Positions 10,542-18,723 of a DNA stretch of 64,000 nucleotides are shown piece after piece (the stretch's first letter is position 1; each line of letters opens with the position of its first letter). The position numbers were made by a program, and so were the translations under genes. Under the pieces are notes generated by a model, which was given only the letters and a program-made list of their open reading frames with translations, had not been told where the DNA came from and made no database searches. Origin of the DNA: Lachnospiraceae bacterium (lineage in GTDB: Bacteria > Bacillota > Clostridia > Lachnospirales > Lachnospiraceae); contig JAEELW010000036.1 in the NCBI GenBank assembly GCA_016282915.1, forward strand, positions 1-64,000, read 5' to 3'.

Positions 10542-11399
10542 ATGGCACGCTGTAAAGTTTGTTTCCGGCATTGCGAGATCCCTGAGGGAGGGACCGGTTT
10601 CTGCGGGGCCAGGACCTGCAGGGACGGAGAAACAGTCCCGAAGTTTTACGGGAAGATCTCCGCGCTGGCGCTGGATCCCATCGAAAAAAAGCCCTTGAAT
10701 CATTTTCATCCCGGCTCCATGATCCTTTCGGTCGGAAGCTGCGGCTGCAATCTGCGCTGTCCTTTCTGCCAGAACAGCGGCATTTCCTGGTCGGAGCAGG
10801 CCCTTTCGGGACGGCGTATGCAGAGCTTCTCACCGGAGGAGCTGGTGCAGGCAGCCCTCTCCTGCAGGGAACGCGGCAATATCGGTGTGGCCTATACCTA
10901 TAACGAAGCGCTGGTATCCTACGAGTACGTGCGGGACTGTGCGCGTCTTGTGCACGAAGCCGGGATGGTGAACGTTCTTGTGACCAACGGCTGTGCGGAG
11001 AGTGCGGTGTTGGACGAACTGGAGCCTTATATCGACGCCATGAACATCGACCTGAAGGGCTTTACCGAGCGTTATTACCGGGAGGTGCTCGGAGGGGATC
11101 TTTCCATGGTGCTCGCCTTTATCGAAAAAGCGGCAGGCTTCTGTCACGTGGAGCTTACCACACTGATCATACCGGGGGAGAACGACAGCGAGGAGGAGAT
11201 GCGTGCGCTTTCCGGCTGGATCGCGGGACTGAAAAACGTATACGGGGCTGCGGACGGACGCAGTATCCCCCTTCACATATCCCGTTTCTTTCCTGCTTTT
11301 CATATGACGGACCGTGAAGCCACGGATGTTTCCCTGATCTATCATCTTGCGGAGCTTGCAAGGGAAAAACTCTTTTTCGTCCATACGGGAAACTGCTGA
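10542..11399 (+). CDS. amrS: AmrS-like (AmmeMemoRadiSam system) radical SAM protein
   Basis: A 285-residue COG1180-type radical SAM protein. The 4Fe-4S cluster motif CX3CX2C (CNLRCPFC, about residues 68-75) follows an N-terminal extra Cys set (CKVCFRHC, GFCGAR) seen in AmrS-like proteins. The rest fits the family, e.g. GVAYTYNEALVSYEY and NIDLKGFTERYYREVLGG. Start ATG 10542 is chosen over the track ATG 10506 because AGAGGAG lies 5 bases upstream. Relatives co-occur with Memo and AMMECR1 proteins, neither seen here. It is also related to pyruvate formate-lyase activating enzymes, so the target is uncertain. Confidence 0.85.
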   Translation: MARCKVCFRHCEIPEGGTGFCGARTCRDGETVPKFYGKISALALDPIEKKPLNHFHPGSMILSVGSCGCNLRCPFCQNSGISWSEQALSGRRMQSFSPEELVQAALSCRERGNIGVAYTYNEALVSYEYVRDCARLVHEAGMVNVLVTNGCAESAVLDELEPYIDAMNIDLKGFTERYYREVLGGDLSMVLAFIEKAAGFCHVELTTLIIPGENDSEEEMRALSGWIAGLKNVYGAADGRSIPLHISRFFPAFHMTDREATDVSLIYHLAELAREKLFFVHTGNC

Positions 11400-11573
11400 T
11401 CTTTACGCAGCTTCTGCTTTTTAGGTCCGGAATCGTACAGCCCGTGAGCACTTTCTGCAATTGCTGTTTTTTCGTGCACGGAAAACGTCATTTTGTGCCT
11501 GATCCGTCCATACGCCCGGAAAAAGAAGTAAAATAACGGAAAAGAGAAAAATGTTCCCGGGGAGGATAAGAAA

Positions 11574-11666
11574 ATGAAAAGAACACATATCACAGCAGTC
11601 TGCAGTTCGATCCTGCTGGCACTGACCATGATGGCGGGAGTGGCTCTTCTGATCCTGAGCCATTGA
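11574..11666 (+). CDS. 30-residue single-pass membrane microprotein
   Basis: Too short for the ORF track. ATG 11574 is preceded at 8 bases by a near-perfect GGGGAGG ribosome binding site. It encodes Met-Lys-Arg-Thr-His then an uninterrupted hydrophobic stretch (SSILLALTMMAGVALLIL) and ends Ser-His. The positive N-terminus and about 20-residue helix suggest a small inner membrane protein with an inside N-terminus. It sits alone in a 357-base gap between amrS and the DUF4190-like gene. A TAAAAT at 11529-11534 could be its -10. No homologue recognised. Confidence 0.5.
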   Translation: MKRTHITAVCSSILLALTMMAGVALLILSH

Positions 11667-11741
11667 ATATGCACAGGGGAAGCTTCCTGTGATCGTACGG
11701 AAAAATCCGGAATTCTGACTCTTTTTTTCCTTTTTATCCTG

Positions 11742-11750
11742 TGGTATAAT
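11742..11750 (+). promoter_or_regulatory. extended -10 promoter placing the start of transcription on an ATG
   Basis: TGGTATAAT is an extended -10 element. The hexamer ends at 11750, so the expected first transcribed base is about 11757, the A of the start codon of the next gene. The -35 region is T-rich with no clear match. No ribosome binding site lies between the -10 and the ATG. Confidence 0.55.
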
Positions 11751-11756
11751 CATATT

Positions 11757-12194
11757 ATGGATATGAACGGGCAGAACGGCGGACAGGGTATCCCGCCGCA
11801 GTATTATTATCAGCCGCACAGGCGTGGCAATGGAATGGCGACGGCATCGCTGGTATTTGCGATACTCGCCGTATGCTCCATCTGTACGGGGATCGGCCCG
11901 GTCTTCTTCGGAAGTCTGTCCATCGTCTTTGCACTGCTGTCCCGCGGGGGAGAACTCCGCTTTAAGGGAAATGCAAAGCTCTGTGCATGGCTGTCGGCCC
12001 TGAGCATACTGGCAGGCATCGTCCTGACGGGCGTGAGTGTCTACCGGATCAAATACGATCCGGCGATGAAAGCAGCGGTCGATCAGGCGTTTCAGCAGAT
12101 GTACGGTGTGGATTATGATGAGTTCACGGAAGAAATGCAGCATTATTACGAAACAGGTGAGATGCCGGATTTCATGAAGGATATGTATCAGTAA
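11757..12194 (+). CDS. small DUF4190-like membrane protein
   Basis: 145 residues: a polar Gln/Tyr/Pro-rich N-terminus (IPPQYYYQPHRRGNG), two hydrophobic helices (about 27-60 and 70-95) and an acidic Tyr-rich tail ending in KDMYQ. The arrangement fits DUF4190-type proteins of unknown function. The -10 element lies only 6 bases before the ATG, so the message may be leaderless; an in-frame ATG at 11763 would not give room for a ribosome binding site either. Downstream genes follow closely, so it may head a transcript running to the GH25 gene. Confidence 0.65.
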   Translation: MDMNGQNGGQGIPPQYYYQPHRRGNGMATASLVFAILAVCSICTGIGPVFFGSLSIVFALLSRGGELRFKGNAKLCAWLSALSILAGIVLTGVSVYRIKYDPAMKAAVDQAFQQMYGVDYDEFTEEMQHYYETGEMPDFMKDMYQ

Positions 12195-12226
12195 CAGCAG
12201 GGAAGCTATCCGGGAGGTTCAGACCT

Positions 12227-12772
12227 ATGACAGTAGGAAGGATCGGATACGGCGGGATGGACGGACATTTCGCTGCCATGCAATATATGAATATCGGAGG
12301 GACCGGGGAAGTACGCCGTGCTTCGGACGGGCAGCCGCTGGTGGATAAGAGCGGGCGGCCCCTGCCGGATGGCATGGATGAACGGCAGGCCAAGCGGCTC
12401 GGCAAGATGGAGTGTGAATCCTGCAAGAGCAGGAAATACCAGGACGGTTCGGATGAACAGGTGAGCTTTAAATCGGCAGCTGCGATCAAGCCCGAGGCGG
12501 CCGCGGCCAGAGTGCGCGGTCATGAGCAGGAGCATGTCGCCAATGCCTACGACAAAGCGGAACAGAAGGGCGGCAAGGTGCTCCGTGCCAGCGTTACGCT
12601 GAAATATGCCATCTGTCCGGAATGCGGCCGCAGCTACTGTGCCGGCGGCGTGACGGATACGGCGATCCGTTATCCGAAGGAACAGGAAAAGAAGATGAAT
12701 CCTTACGACAGGAATACCCTTGCCATGGGGCAGGAAGCGTTCCGCGGCAACAGACTGGATACGGCGGTATGA
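12227..12772 (+). CDS. SprA-like putative zinc metalloprotease
   Basis: 181 residues with an HExxH-type motif (RGHEQEHVANAY, about residue 98) typical of the SprA-related putative metalloproteases. Two Cys pairs flank it (CESCKS and CPECGRSYC), likely a second zinc site. There is no signal peptide, so it should be cytoplasmic. A ribosome binding site GGGAGG precedes ATG 12227. Its end overlaps the next gene by ATGA. Function of the family is not established; protease activity is inferred from the motif only. Confidence 0.65.
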   Translation: MTVGRIGYGGMDGHFAAMQYMNIGGTGEVRRASDGQPLVDKSGRPLPDGMDERQAKRLGKMECESCKSRKYQDGSDEQVSFKSAAAIKPEAAAARVRGHEQEHVANAYDKAEQKGGKVLRASVTLKYAICPECGRSYCAGGVTDTAIRYPKEQEKKMNPYDRNTLAMGQEAFRGNRLDTAV

Positions 12773-13506
12773 CGGAGAACATGGAAGAGATCAGGAATGC
12801 CGCGGAATTAAAAGCCAGTGCCAGGTCGTACCTGCAGGGAAGATATGTACAGGCGATCCCCGTGCATCTTCTTTTTTTGATACTCAGCGGAGCTCTTACT
12901 TCCGTCAATCTGCGGCTGAGCGGAGGAAGGGGAGCCTTATTCCTTCTGGCACAGGCCGGGATCCTGCTGGTGGGATCGGTGCTGGCCAGTCTTCTGCATT
13001 TCGGACTCAGCCGTTTTTACATGAACTTCTGCTGTGCTTTTCCCTATGATGCAGGGGATCTGTTCAAGGGTTTCAGTTTCCGTGACGACCGGCCGGTAAA
13101 GATCGCGCTGCTCTTAAATCTTGTGATGGTAGGCTGTGAGCTGCCGGCGATGATCCTTTATGCCGTGTATCTTTCCACCGGCATCATCTGGTTCATGCCC
13201 CTGGCTTCCCTGGCACTCTGTGTGGGACTTACCGTCTATACTGTTTATTATCTCGGCATGTCGCAGTGCTTTTATCTGCTCCTGGATTTCCCGGATAAGA
13301 AACTTGATGAGATCATCAGCATGTCACGCTGGCTTATGAAAGGACGGCGTTTCCGTCTTTTTTACCTGTATGTGAGCTATATTCCCTTATATCTGCTGGC
13401 GCTTTTAAGCTGCGGCATCGGCCTGATCTGGGTCCTGCCCTATGCTGAGACGTCTTATGTATGTTTTCATCTGAATCTTACCAGCGTTGCCGCATCGGGA
13501 CGCTGA
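12769..13506 (+). CDS. DUF975-family integral membrane protein
   Basis: 245 residues with about five or six membrane helices. The N-terminal motif LKASARSYLQGRY and the ISMSRWLMKGRR region are hallmarks of DUF975. Start ATG 12769 overlaps the preceding TGA (ATGA), implying translational coupling; the track start at 12622 lies inside the upstream gene. An alternative Met is at 12781. Function unknown. The GH25 gene begins 17 bases downstream, so an envelope role is plausible but only by context. Confidence 0.75.
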   Translation: MTENMEEIRNAAELKASARSYLQGRYVQAIPVHLLFLILSGALTSVNLRLSGGRGALFLLAQAGILLVGSVLASLLHFGLSRFYMNFCCAFPYDAGDLFKGFSFRDDRPVKIALLLNLVMVGCELPAMILYAVYLSTGIIWFMPLASLALCVGLTVYTVYYLGMSQCFYLLLDFPDKKLDEIISMSRWLMKGRRFRLFYLYVSYIPLYLLALLSCGIGLIWVLPYAETSYVCFHLNLTSVAASGR

Positions 13507-13523
13507 AATAATCCGGAGAGTAT

Positions 13524-14984
13524 ATGAGAAACGAAAATGATATGGACCAGACCGGTGAACTGGAAATGATCGATATTCACCAGAATCTGTCACGACGGGA
13601 AGCCACCGGGGAAGCGGAGGAACGCAGGACCGTGGTGAAAAAACGGCCGCCGCAGGATGACGTACCCAGGCAGAGGCCGCCGCAGCAGAGAACGGATGCA
13701 CCCCGTCAACGGCCACCGCAGCAAAGGGCTGCAGCGCCGCAGCAGAGAACGGATGTACCCAGGCAGCGGCCGCCGCAGCAGAGAAATGCACCCGCGCAGA
13801 AGGAAGAACCCCGCAGAAAACGCGGCGGAGGCGGGATGATCGTTTTCACGCTGATCTTCCTGCTCACACTGGGCGCTGCCGGCTATATGATCTACCGGCT
13901 GTATGATAAGCTGAATACGGAGCAGGAAGCCCGTATCGAGGCGGAGGAGGCCCTGGAGAATCTGAAGAAGGAAGTGGCGGTCCCTCCGGAGGAGATCATC
14001 CTGCTTCCCACAGGAGATGAGGATACGACAGCTTCGGAAGAGCAGGAGCCGGCGGAACAGTTCTATACCCATGAACTTGTGGAGCAGCTGCTTGCACAGG
14101 CCAGGGCCGGCGAAAGGGATGAGGGTGCAAAGGAGAAGGAAGAGCAGATCCGGGAGATGATCATGTATGCAGCGACCCGTGAGGGCGGCGGTCCCTCGAC
14201 GGCGGTACGTACCCTGGTCGATGACTATGCTTTCTACACGGTACCCGGCGGATACAGATTTCAGAAGCTGCTGGACGAAGTGCCACGGAATACTGTGGAC
14301 TGGGACGACCTGGTCCGGGACGAAGAAGACGATTCGATCCGATATATGCCGGGGGGAACGGAGCATTCCTGGCCCATGATCGATGTGTCGGCTTTCCAGA
14401 AGGAGATCGACTGGCAGGCCGTGGCGGATTCCGGTATAAAGTATGCCATGCTGCGGGCCGGCTTCCGCGGTTATTCCAAGGGAGCGGTCTTTGAGGATGA
14501 TTATATCGAGGCCAACCTGCAGGGAGCTACCGAAGCGGGGATAAAGGTCGGTGTTTATTTCTTCACGGAGGCCATCGATGTTGAGGAAGCGAAAGAAGAG
14601 GCGCAGCTGGTGATCGACAGGATACGCCCCTATCAGATCGACCTGCCCGTGGTGATCGATATCGAGCGTATCACGAACGATACGGCCCGTGCGGATCAGC
14701 TGGACAGGACGACCCGTACCGATGTGAGCCTTGCCTTTCTGGATGAGGTGGAAGCGGCAGGATACAGGCCCATGATCTATTGCGGGCTTTACACCTATTT
14801 TGAACAGCTGGATCAGAGCCGTATCTGGAAATACCCGCTCTGGTATCCTTATTATGAGCCGAAGTTCTATTTCCCCTATAAGGTGGTCTGCTGGCAGTAT
14901 ACGGACAAGGCAAAAGTGCCCGGGATCGACGGCGCCGTGGATATGAGCATATGGCTGGAGGATCCCATGGGAGGGAACTGGTAA
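13524..14984 (+). CDS. membrane-anchored GH25 lysozyme-like muramidase
   Basis: 486 residues. Order: a cytoplasmic Arg/Pro/Gln-rich N-terminus with repeated PRQRPPQQR units (about 40-95), one membrane helix (MIVFTLIFLLTLGAAGYMIY, about 110-130), a short coiled coil, a spacer of about 130 residues, then a GH25 domain from about 285 to the end. GH25 features: MIDVSAFQKEIDW, the catalytic-region DLPVVIDIER, and a final VCWQYTDKAKVPGIDGAVDMS. It should cut the glycan strands of peptidoglycan outside the membrane. A bidirectional terminator follows. Confidence 0.9.
   Translation: MRNENDMDQTGELEMIDIHQNLSRREATGEAEERRTVVKKRPPQDDVPRQRPPQQRTDAPRQRPPQQRAAAPQQRTDVPRQRPPQQRNAPAQKEEPRRKRGGGGMIVFTLIFLLTLGAAGYMIYRLYDKLNTEQEARIEAEEALENLKKEVAVPPEEIILLPTGDEDTTASEEQEPAEQFYTHELVEQLLAQARAGERDEGAKEKEEQIREMIMYAATREGGGPSTAVRTLVDDYAFYTVPGGYRFQKLLDEVPRNTVDWDDLVRDEEDDSIRYMPGGTEHSWPMIDVSAFQKEIDWQAVADSGIKYAMLRAGFRGYSKGAVFEDDYIEANLQGATEAGIKVGVYFFTEAIDVEEAKEEAQLVIDRIRPYQIDLPVVIDIERITNDTARADQLDRTTRTDVSLAFLDEVEAAGYRPMIYCGLYTYFEQLDQSRIWKYPLWYPYYEPKFYFPYKVVCWQYTDKAKVPGIDGAVDMSIWLEDPMGGNW
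13660..13790 (+). repeat. in-frame tandem repeat coding for PRQRPPQQR units
   Basis: Three to four imperfect copies of a 36-to-45-base unit (cccaggcagaggccgccgca type) inside the GH25 gene encode a basic, Pro/Gln-rich linker. Copy number could vary by slippage. Confidence 0.7.
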
Positions 14985-15038
14985 ATAAATTAAGGGAAAA
15001 CCAGGTCCGTCCCCATGGTTTTCCTGGTTTTCGCCACG

Positions 15039-15066
15039 AAAAAAGCGGCCATCGGGCCGCTTTTTT
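15039..15066. terminator. bidirectional terminator between the GH25 gene and ribU
   Basis: AAAAAAGCGGCC, loop ATCG, GGCCGCTTTTTT: a perfect stem with A-run and T-run that works on both strands between convergent genes. A second, weaker hairpin (GGAAAACCAG/CTGGTTTTCC) lies just before it at about 14994-15031. Confidence 0.92.
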
Positions 15067-15078
15067 GACTGTGAAGTT

Positions 15079-15846
15079 TTATTCCCCGGCTTCCTTGGTG
15101 ACCATGCGCCTCGGAGCGCTCTTTAAGATCGGACTGAGCTGTTTGTATATGGCGAGACAGATGATCGAATCGGCGGCGCCCTTGATCAGGTTGAGAGGGG
15201 CGACGCAGGCAACAACAAAGCTGACGATACCGCCGCTGGCAAGTGGATTGACCGCTGCGCCCATTTCGAGGATCGCATCCATGGGCATACCGTAGAGGGC
15301 GGCAAAAGCGGGCAGCAGATAGAGTGCGTTGAAGGCCGTTCCGAAGATGGTCATAACGAGCGTTCCGCTGATCAGAGCTGCTACCGCGGTCTTCTTCGTC
15401 TTTTTCAGTGCATAGATCATGCTCGCCGGCAGGATCAGGCTGCAGCCCACGGCAAAGTTGGCAAATTCACCGACAAAGGCGGTGCTCGTATTCTTCAGCA
15501 CCAGCTTGATCAGGACCTTCAGAAACTCCATGACCACGCCGGCCGCGGGACCGTAGGCAAAGCTGCCCACCAGCACCGGAAGCTCGGAAAAGTCCAGCTT
15601 GTAAAAGCCGGGAGCGAAGGGCATCGGGATCTCCAGCAGCATGATCACGCCCGAGAGCGCGGCAAACATCCCGCACATCACGATCTTGCGTGTCCCGAAG
15701 ACGCGGCCGCTCTCTTTGTTCTTTTTCCGCACCAGGAATTCAAATACGACGGCCAGCAGAAAGATGGCCACGATGATCGCCAGGATCCCGGCGACATAGG
15801 ACCAGTTTGCGGACAGATTTTCCAGTAAACTCTTTTTTTCTTCCAT
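15079..15846 (-). CDS. ribU: riboflavin ECF transporter S component RibU
   Basis: 255-residue membrane protein, the substrate-binding subunit of an energy-coupling-factor transporter. After a membrane helix and a charged segment comes the RibU-like core: RKIVMCGMFAALSGVIMLLE, LDFSELPVLVGSFAYGP and the conserved EFLKVLIKLVLK. It is preceded on the same strand by an FMN riboswitch, which independently points to riboflavin or FMN uptake. Start ATG 15846 has AGGAGG 9 bases upstream. The ATPase and T subunits are not in the window. Confidence 0.93.
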   Translation of the reverse strand: MEEKKSLLENLSANWSYVAGILAIIVAIFLLAVVFEFLVRKKNKESGRVFGTRKIVMCGMFAALSGVIMLLEIPMPFAPGFYKLDFSELPVLVGSFAYGPAAGVVMEFLKVLIKLVLKNTSTAFVGEFANFAVGCSLILPASMIYALKKTKKTAVAALISGTLVMTIFGTAFNALYLLPAFAALYGMPMDAILEMGAAVNPLASGGIVSFVVACVAPLNLIKGAADSIICLAIYKQLSPILKSAPRRMVTKEAGE

Positions 15847-16012
15847 TTTTCATATCCTCCTGAGATAAGTAAGTATGCCGTTTGCGACATGCCGCGTGAC
15901 AGCTGATCTTCCCGGGGCATTTACCGTAAAGATCACTATGCGTAACGCAGCGAAGCAGTGTGCAAACTCTCCGGCTTTTACTGTAAGGATATGCGAAGCG
16001 CTTTCCTGCAGT

Positions 16013-16041
16013 AAAAAAATCCCGTGTGCCAGCCACGGGAT
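16013..16041 (-). terminator. intrinsic terminator in the ribU leader (riboswitch expression platform)
   Basis: On the minus strand: ATCCCGTG, 7-base loop, CACGGGAT followed by TTTTTTT. It lies between the FMN aptamer and ribU, so transcription would stop here when FMN is bound. About 165 bases separate it from the ribU start. Confidence 0.85.
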
Positions 16042-16073
16042 GATGATACAGAACATATGAAAAAAGTCCTGCA

Positions 16074-16200
16074 GCTTCTCTCATCCAGACTTTGCAGCTA
16101 AAGCTGCTTCACTGTCGGTTCCGGAATCTCACCGGATCGGCCGCCAAAGCGGTTCGCGGACTGTACCGCCGGTGGGGAATCGCACCCCGCCCCGAAGTTT
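16074..16200 (-). ncRNA. FMN riboswitch (RFN element)
   Basis: The minus strand carries the conserved RFN blocks in order: GATTCCCCACCGGCGGTA, CAGTCCGCGAACCGC, GAGATTCCGGAACCGACAG and AAGTCTGGATGAGAG. The aptamer starts a few bases after the predicted transcription start and is followed by a terminator and ribU. Known biology: FMN binding lowers expression of riboflavin synthesis and uptake genes. Confidence 0.96.
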
Positions 16201-16209
16201 GCAGTAGTC

Positions 16210-16238
16210 ATCATACATCGGACGGAGAGGCTTGTCAA
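16210..16238 (-). promoter_or_regulatory. promoter of the FMN riboswitch/ribU transcript
   Basis: On the minus strand, consensus TTGACA (16233-16238), 17-base spacer and TATGAT (16210-16215). The predicted start near 16203 falls right at the 5' edge of the aptamer. Confidence 0.85.
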
Positions 16239-16312
16239 GTGCGGAAAGTCTCCGGATCAAAGCAACGGCCCACAGCTGTGCGGCAAGTGCGCGGCAGGGG
16301 GCCGGACAATAA

Positions 16313-16333
16313 CGGCGGAAAAGCATTCCGCCG
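16313..16333. other. perfect hairpin between divergent ribU and chemoreceptor promoters
   Basis: CGGCGGAA, loop AAGCA, TTCCGCCG: an 8-bp perfect inverted repeat in the divergent intergenic region, outside both predicted transcripts. It may be a protein-binding site or the end of an unseen transcript. The rest of 16239-16408 shows nothing I can identify. Confidence 0.35.
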
Positions 16334-16408
16334 CCTCCGCACTGTCAATATAATGGCTGAACTTTTTGTGCAATAATTACAAAAAGTCCGCACAACTTGG
16401 AAAAGTTT

Positions 16409-16437
16409 TTGACTGTTTTAATGATATGCAGTATAAT
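16409..16437 (+). promoter_or_regulatory. promoter of the dCache chemoreceptor
   Basis: TTGACT (16409-16414), 17-base spacer, consensus TATAAT (16432-16437). Confidence 0.85.
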
Positions 16438-16498
16438 ATACAGAACATCGGGAGACCATCGGGGATCCCGGAATTATATATGCAGGAGGAGAGAAAAT

Positions 16499-18574
16499 AT
16501 GGCATACACGAACAGAACGAATGTCTCATCCGGATCCGGAGGAAACGCCTCAAAGCTGAACATGCGTATCACGCTGATCCTTTTTACTCTGATCCCCCTT
16601 ATCGTGACCTCGGTCACCATCGGGATTGTTTCCGTCAGCAAGAGCAAAACGGAGATCAAGTCCTATACGCATGATTCCCTGGTCCAGGTGATCGAGGGTG
16701 TGGGTAATTCCTTCGATGCGATGGTGGAAACAAATAAGGATATCCTTAAGGCTTACTCCGTGGCACCGGTCCTGACGGAGGTTCTTCATAATCCGACGGA
16801 AGCAGCGAAAGCTTCCGCGCAGCAGTACACCCTTGATTATTTCGGGAAACTGGATGGCTGGGAGGGGCTTTATTTGGCAGACTGGAATTCGGTGGTGATC
16901 ACTCATCCCAATCCGGCGATCATAGGTGTTCCTCTCCGTGAAGGAGATTCACTGGCGGCCCTTCAGAATTCCATTCTTACCGCAAAGAACGGTGTGTATA
17001 ATACCGGTATCATGGTGAGCCCGGCATCCGGTGAGCTGATCATGTCCATGTACGTGCCGATCCTGGAAGAAGGGAATCCGATCGGTTATGTCGGCGGCGC
17101 TTTCTTTGTTTCGAAAATTGCGGATAAGCTTTCGGACGTTTCCGGTCTGGGGCTTAATTCGGCATACGTTTATTTTGTGGATTCCAAGGGCACGATGCTT
17201 CATCACCCGGACGCATCCAAAGTCGGAAATCCCGTGGAAAACGAGGCGGTGAAATCCCTTGTGAGCGGTCTGCAGCAGGGAAACAAGCCAGCACCGGACC
17301 TGATCGAATATGAATACAAGGGTGCCACCAAATACGCAGGATATTATATCGGGGATGAAGGGCATTACATTGCGGTACTGACTGCCGATGAGGACGATGT
17401 GCTTACGGGTGTGGGCGAGATCCGCACGACCATCATCATCATCTGCCTGACCTGCGTTATCCTTTTTGCGGTGATCGCACTCCTGATCGAGCGTGTGATC
17501 TCGGTTCCGCTCAAGAAGATCGCCGATTCCCTGAACGGGCTCAGCACCGGCGATGTGACGGTGGAATGCGATGCCCGCTCACATATCAGGGAGACGCTCA
17601 GCATATTAAATTCCTTCCATGTATTGAAGGAAGCTCTCGGGGGCTCCATGAGAGCCGTAAAAGATGCCGCAGGCGAACTGAACGGTTCGATCGTGAGCGT
17701 GGACGGTATGACCGGAAAGAATGCGGAGTCCATCTCGCAGATCAATTCGGCAGTCAACGAAGTGGCCGAGACTTCCCAGAGCGTGGCGGAAAGCGCGCAG
17801 ACCATGGCGGAGAAGGCGGTCAGCCTCGGAGAGAACATCGAGCAGCTTAACGATAATGTGCAGAACCTTTATAATGCGTCCCAGACCATCAAGAATGCCA
17901 ACAGCGATGCTACCGACTGCATGAGGTCCGTATATGCGGGTGCGAATGAATCCGTATCGGCAATGAAGGAGATCAGCGGCAAGATCGCCGAGACCAACTC
18001 GGCCATCGGTGATATCGGCTCTGCGATCCAGGCCATCGAATCCATTGCGGCCCAGACCAACCTGCTGTCCTTAAATGCGTCCATCGAGGCGGCACGTGCC
18101 GGTGAAGCCGGCCGCGGTTTCGCCGTGGTGGCGGACGAGATCCGCAGCCTGGCCGATTCTTCGGCCGAATCCGCAAAGGAGATCAAGCAGATCATCGAAA
18201 ACGTGATCGTGCTCTCCAACGGGACCGTCGATATCTCCAACCGTGTCTTTGAGGTGATCAGCCGTGAGCAGGCCGATATCGAACAGGCGCAGGAGAAGTT
18301 CAATATCCTTTCCGATTCGGTGGAGGCTTCCATCAGTGAGATCGAAACGATACGGCACATGGCGGGTACCCTGGACGGCATTAAGGTGGAACTGACCAAT
18401 GCGACCACCGATCTGGGAGCGATCTCCGAAGAACTGGGTGCATCCGCCCAGGAGGTGGCAGCTTCCTGCCAGAGCGTGAGCGAAGCCTGCGCCGATACAC
18501 AGGTTTCCACGGCGGAGATGAGAAAGGTCAACGAAGACATGAGCGAAGCGATCTCGTTCTTCAAACTGTCATAA
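16499..18574 (+). CDS. methyl-accepting chemotaxis protein with dCache sensor
   Basis: 691 residues. A first membrane helix (about 22-45) leads to an extracellular sensor of about 270 residues with dCache features ([42 protein letters not shown]). A second helix ([20 protein letters not shown]) is followed by HAMP and a long signalling domain with the [21 protein letters not shown] tip. dCache domains usually bind small molecules such as amino acids. Start ATG 16499 has AGGAGGA 8 bases upstream; the track start at 16397 overlaps the promoter. Ligand unknown. Confidence 0.94.
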   Translation: MAYTNRTNVSSGSGGNASKLNMRITLILFTLIPLIVTSVTIGIVSVSKSKTEIKSYTHDSLVQVIEGVGNSFDAMVETNKDILKAYSVAPVLTEVLHNPTEAAKASAQQYTLDYFGKLDGWEGLYLADWNSVVITHPNPAIIGVPLREGDSLAALQNSILTAKNGVYNTGIMVSPASGELIMSMYVPILEEGNPIGYVGGAFFVSKIADKLSDVSGLGLNSAYVYFVDSKGTMLHHPDASKVGNPVENEAVKSLVSGLQQGNKPAPDLIEYEYKGATKYAGYYIGDEGHYIAVLTADEDDVLTGVGEIRTTIIIICLTCVILFAVIALLIERVISVPLKKIADSLNGLSTGDVTVECDARSHIRETLSILNSFHVLKEALGGSMRAVKDAAGELNGSIVSVDGMTGKNAESISQINSAVNEVAETSQSVAESAQTMAEKAVSLGENIEQLNDNVQNLYNASQTIKNANSDATDCMRSVYAGANESVSAMKEISGKIAETNSAIGDIGSAIQAIESIAAQTNLLSLNASIEAARAGEAGRGFAVVADEIRSLADSSAESAKEIKQIIENVIVLSNGTVDISNRVFEVISREQADIEQAQEKFNILSDSVEASISEIETIRHMAGTLDGIKVELTNATTDLGAISEELGASAQEVAASCQSVSEACADTQVSTAEMRKVNEDMSEAISFFKLS

Positions 18575-18581
18575 AGATAAG

Positions 18582-18620
18582 GAACAGGGCAGAGGAGAGG
18601 AAACTCTCCTCTACTTGTTC
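18582..18620 (+). terminator. nested hairpin after the dCache chemoreceptor
   Basis: AGAGGAGAG (18591-18599), loop GAAA, CTCTCCTCT (18604-18612), enclosed by GAACA (18582-18586) and TGTTC (18616-18620). The stem is strong but is not followed by a T-run, so termination is plausible rather than certain. The -35 of the next promoter overlaps its right arm. Confidence 0.5.
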
Positions 18621-18643
18621 TCTGAAGTGTTTTCTGCTATAAT
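18615..18643 (+). promoter_or_regulatory. promoter of the YcxB-like/tsaE/tsaB gene run
   Basis: TTGTTC (18615-18620), 17-base spacer, TATAAT (18638-18643). Confidence 0.7.
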
Positions 18644-18723
18644 AGCGTCGGGTTTATACCCGGCGTTATTTTGTTGCGGCAAAAATCCGGCAGAAGTACA
18701 TTGCACGGGTGAAGGAGAGTCTT

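Noticed and set aside
12622-12768. N-terminal extension of the DUF975 ORF in the track
   Set aside because: It overlaps the metalloprotease gene out of frame; the ATGA at 12769 is the natural start.
15875-16060. Short plus-strand ORF in the ribU leader
   Set aside because: It runs antisense through the riboswitch terminator, with no ribosome binding site.
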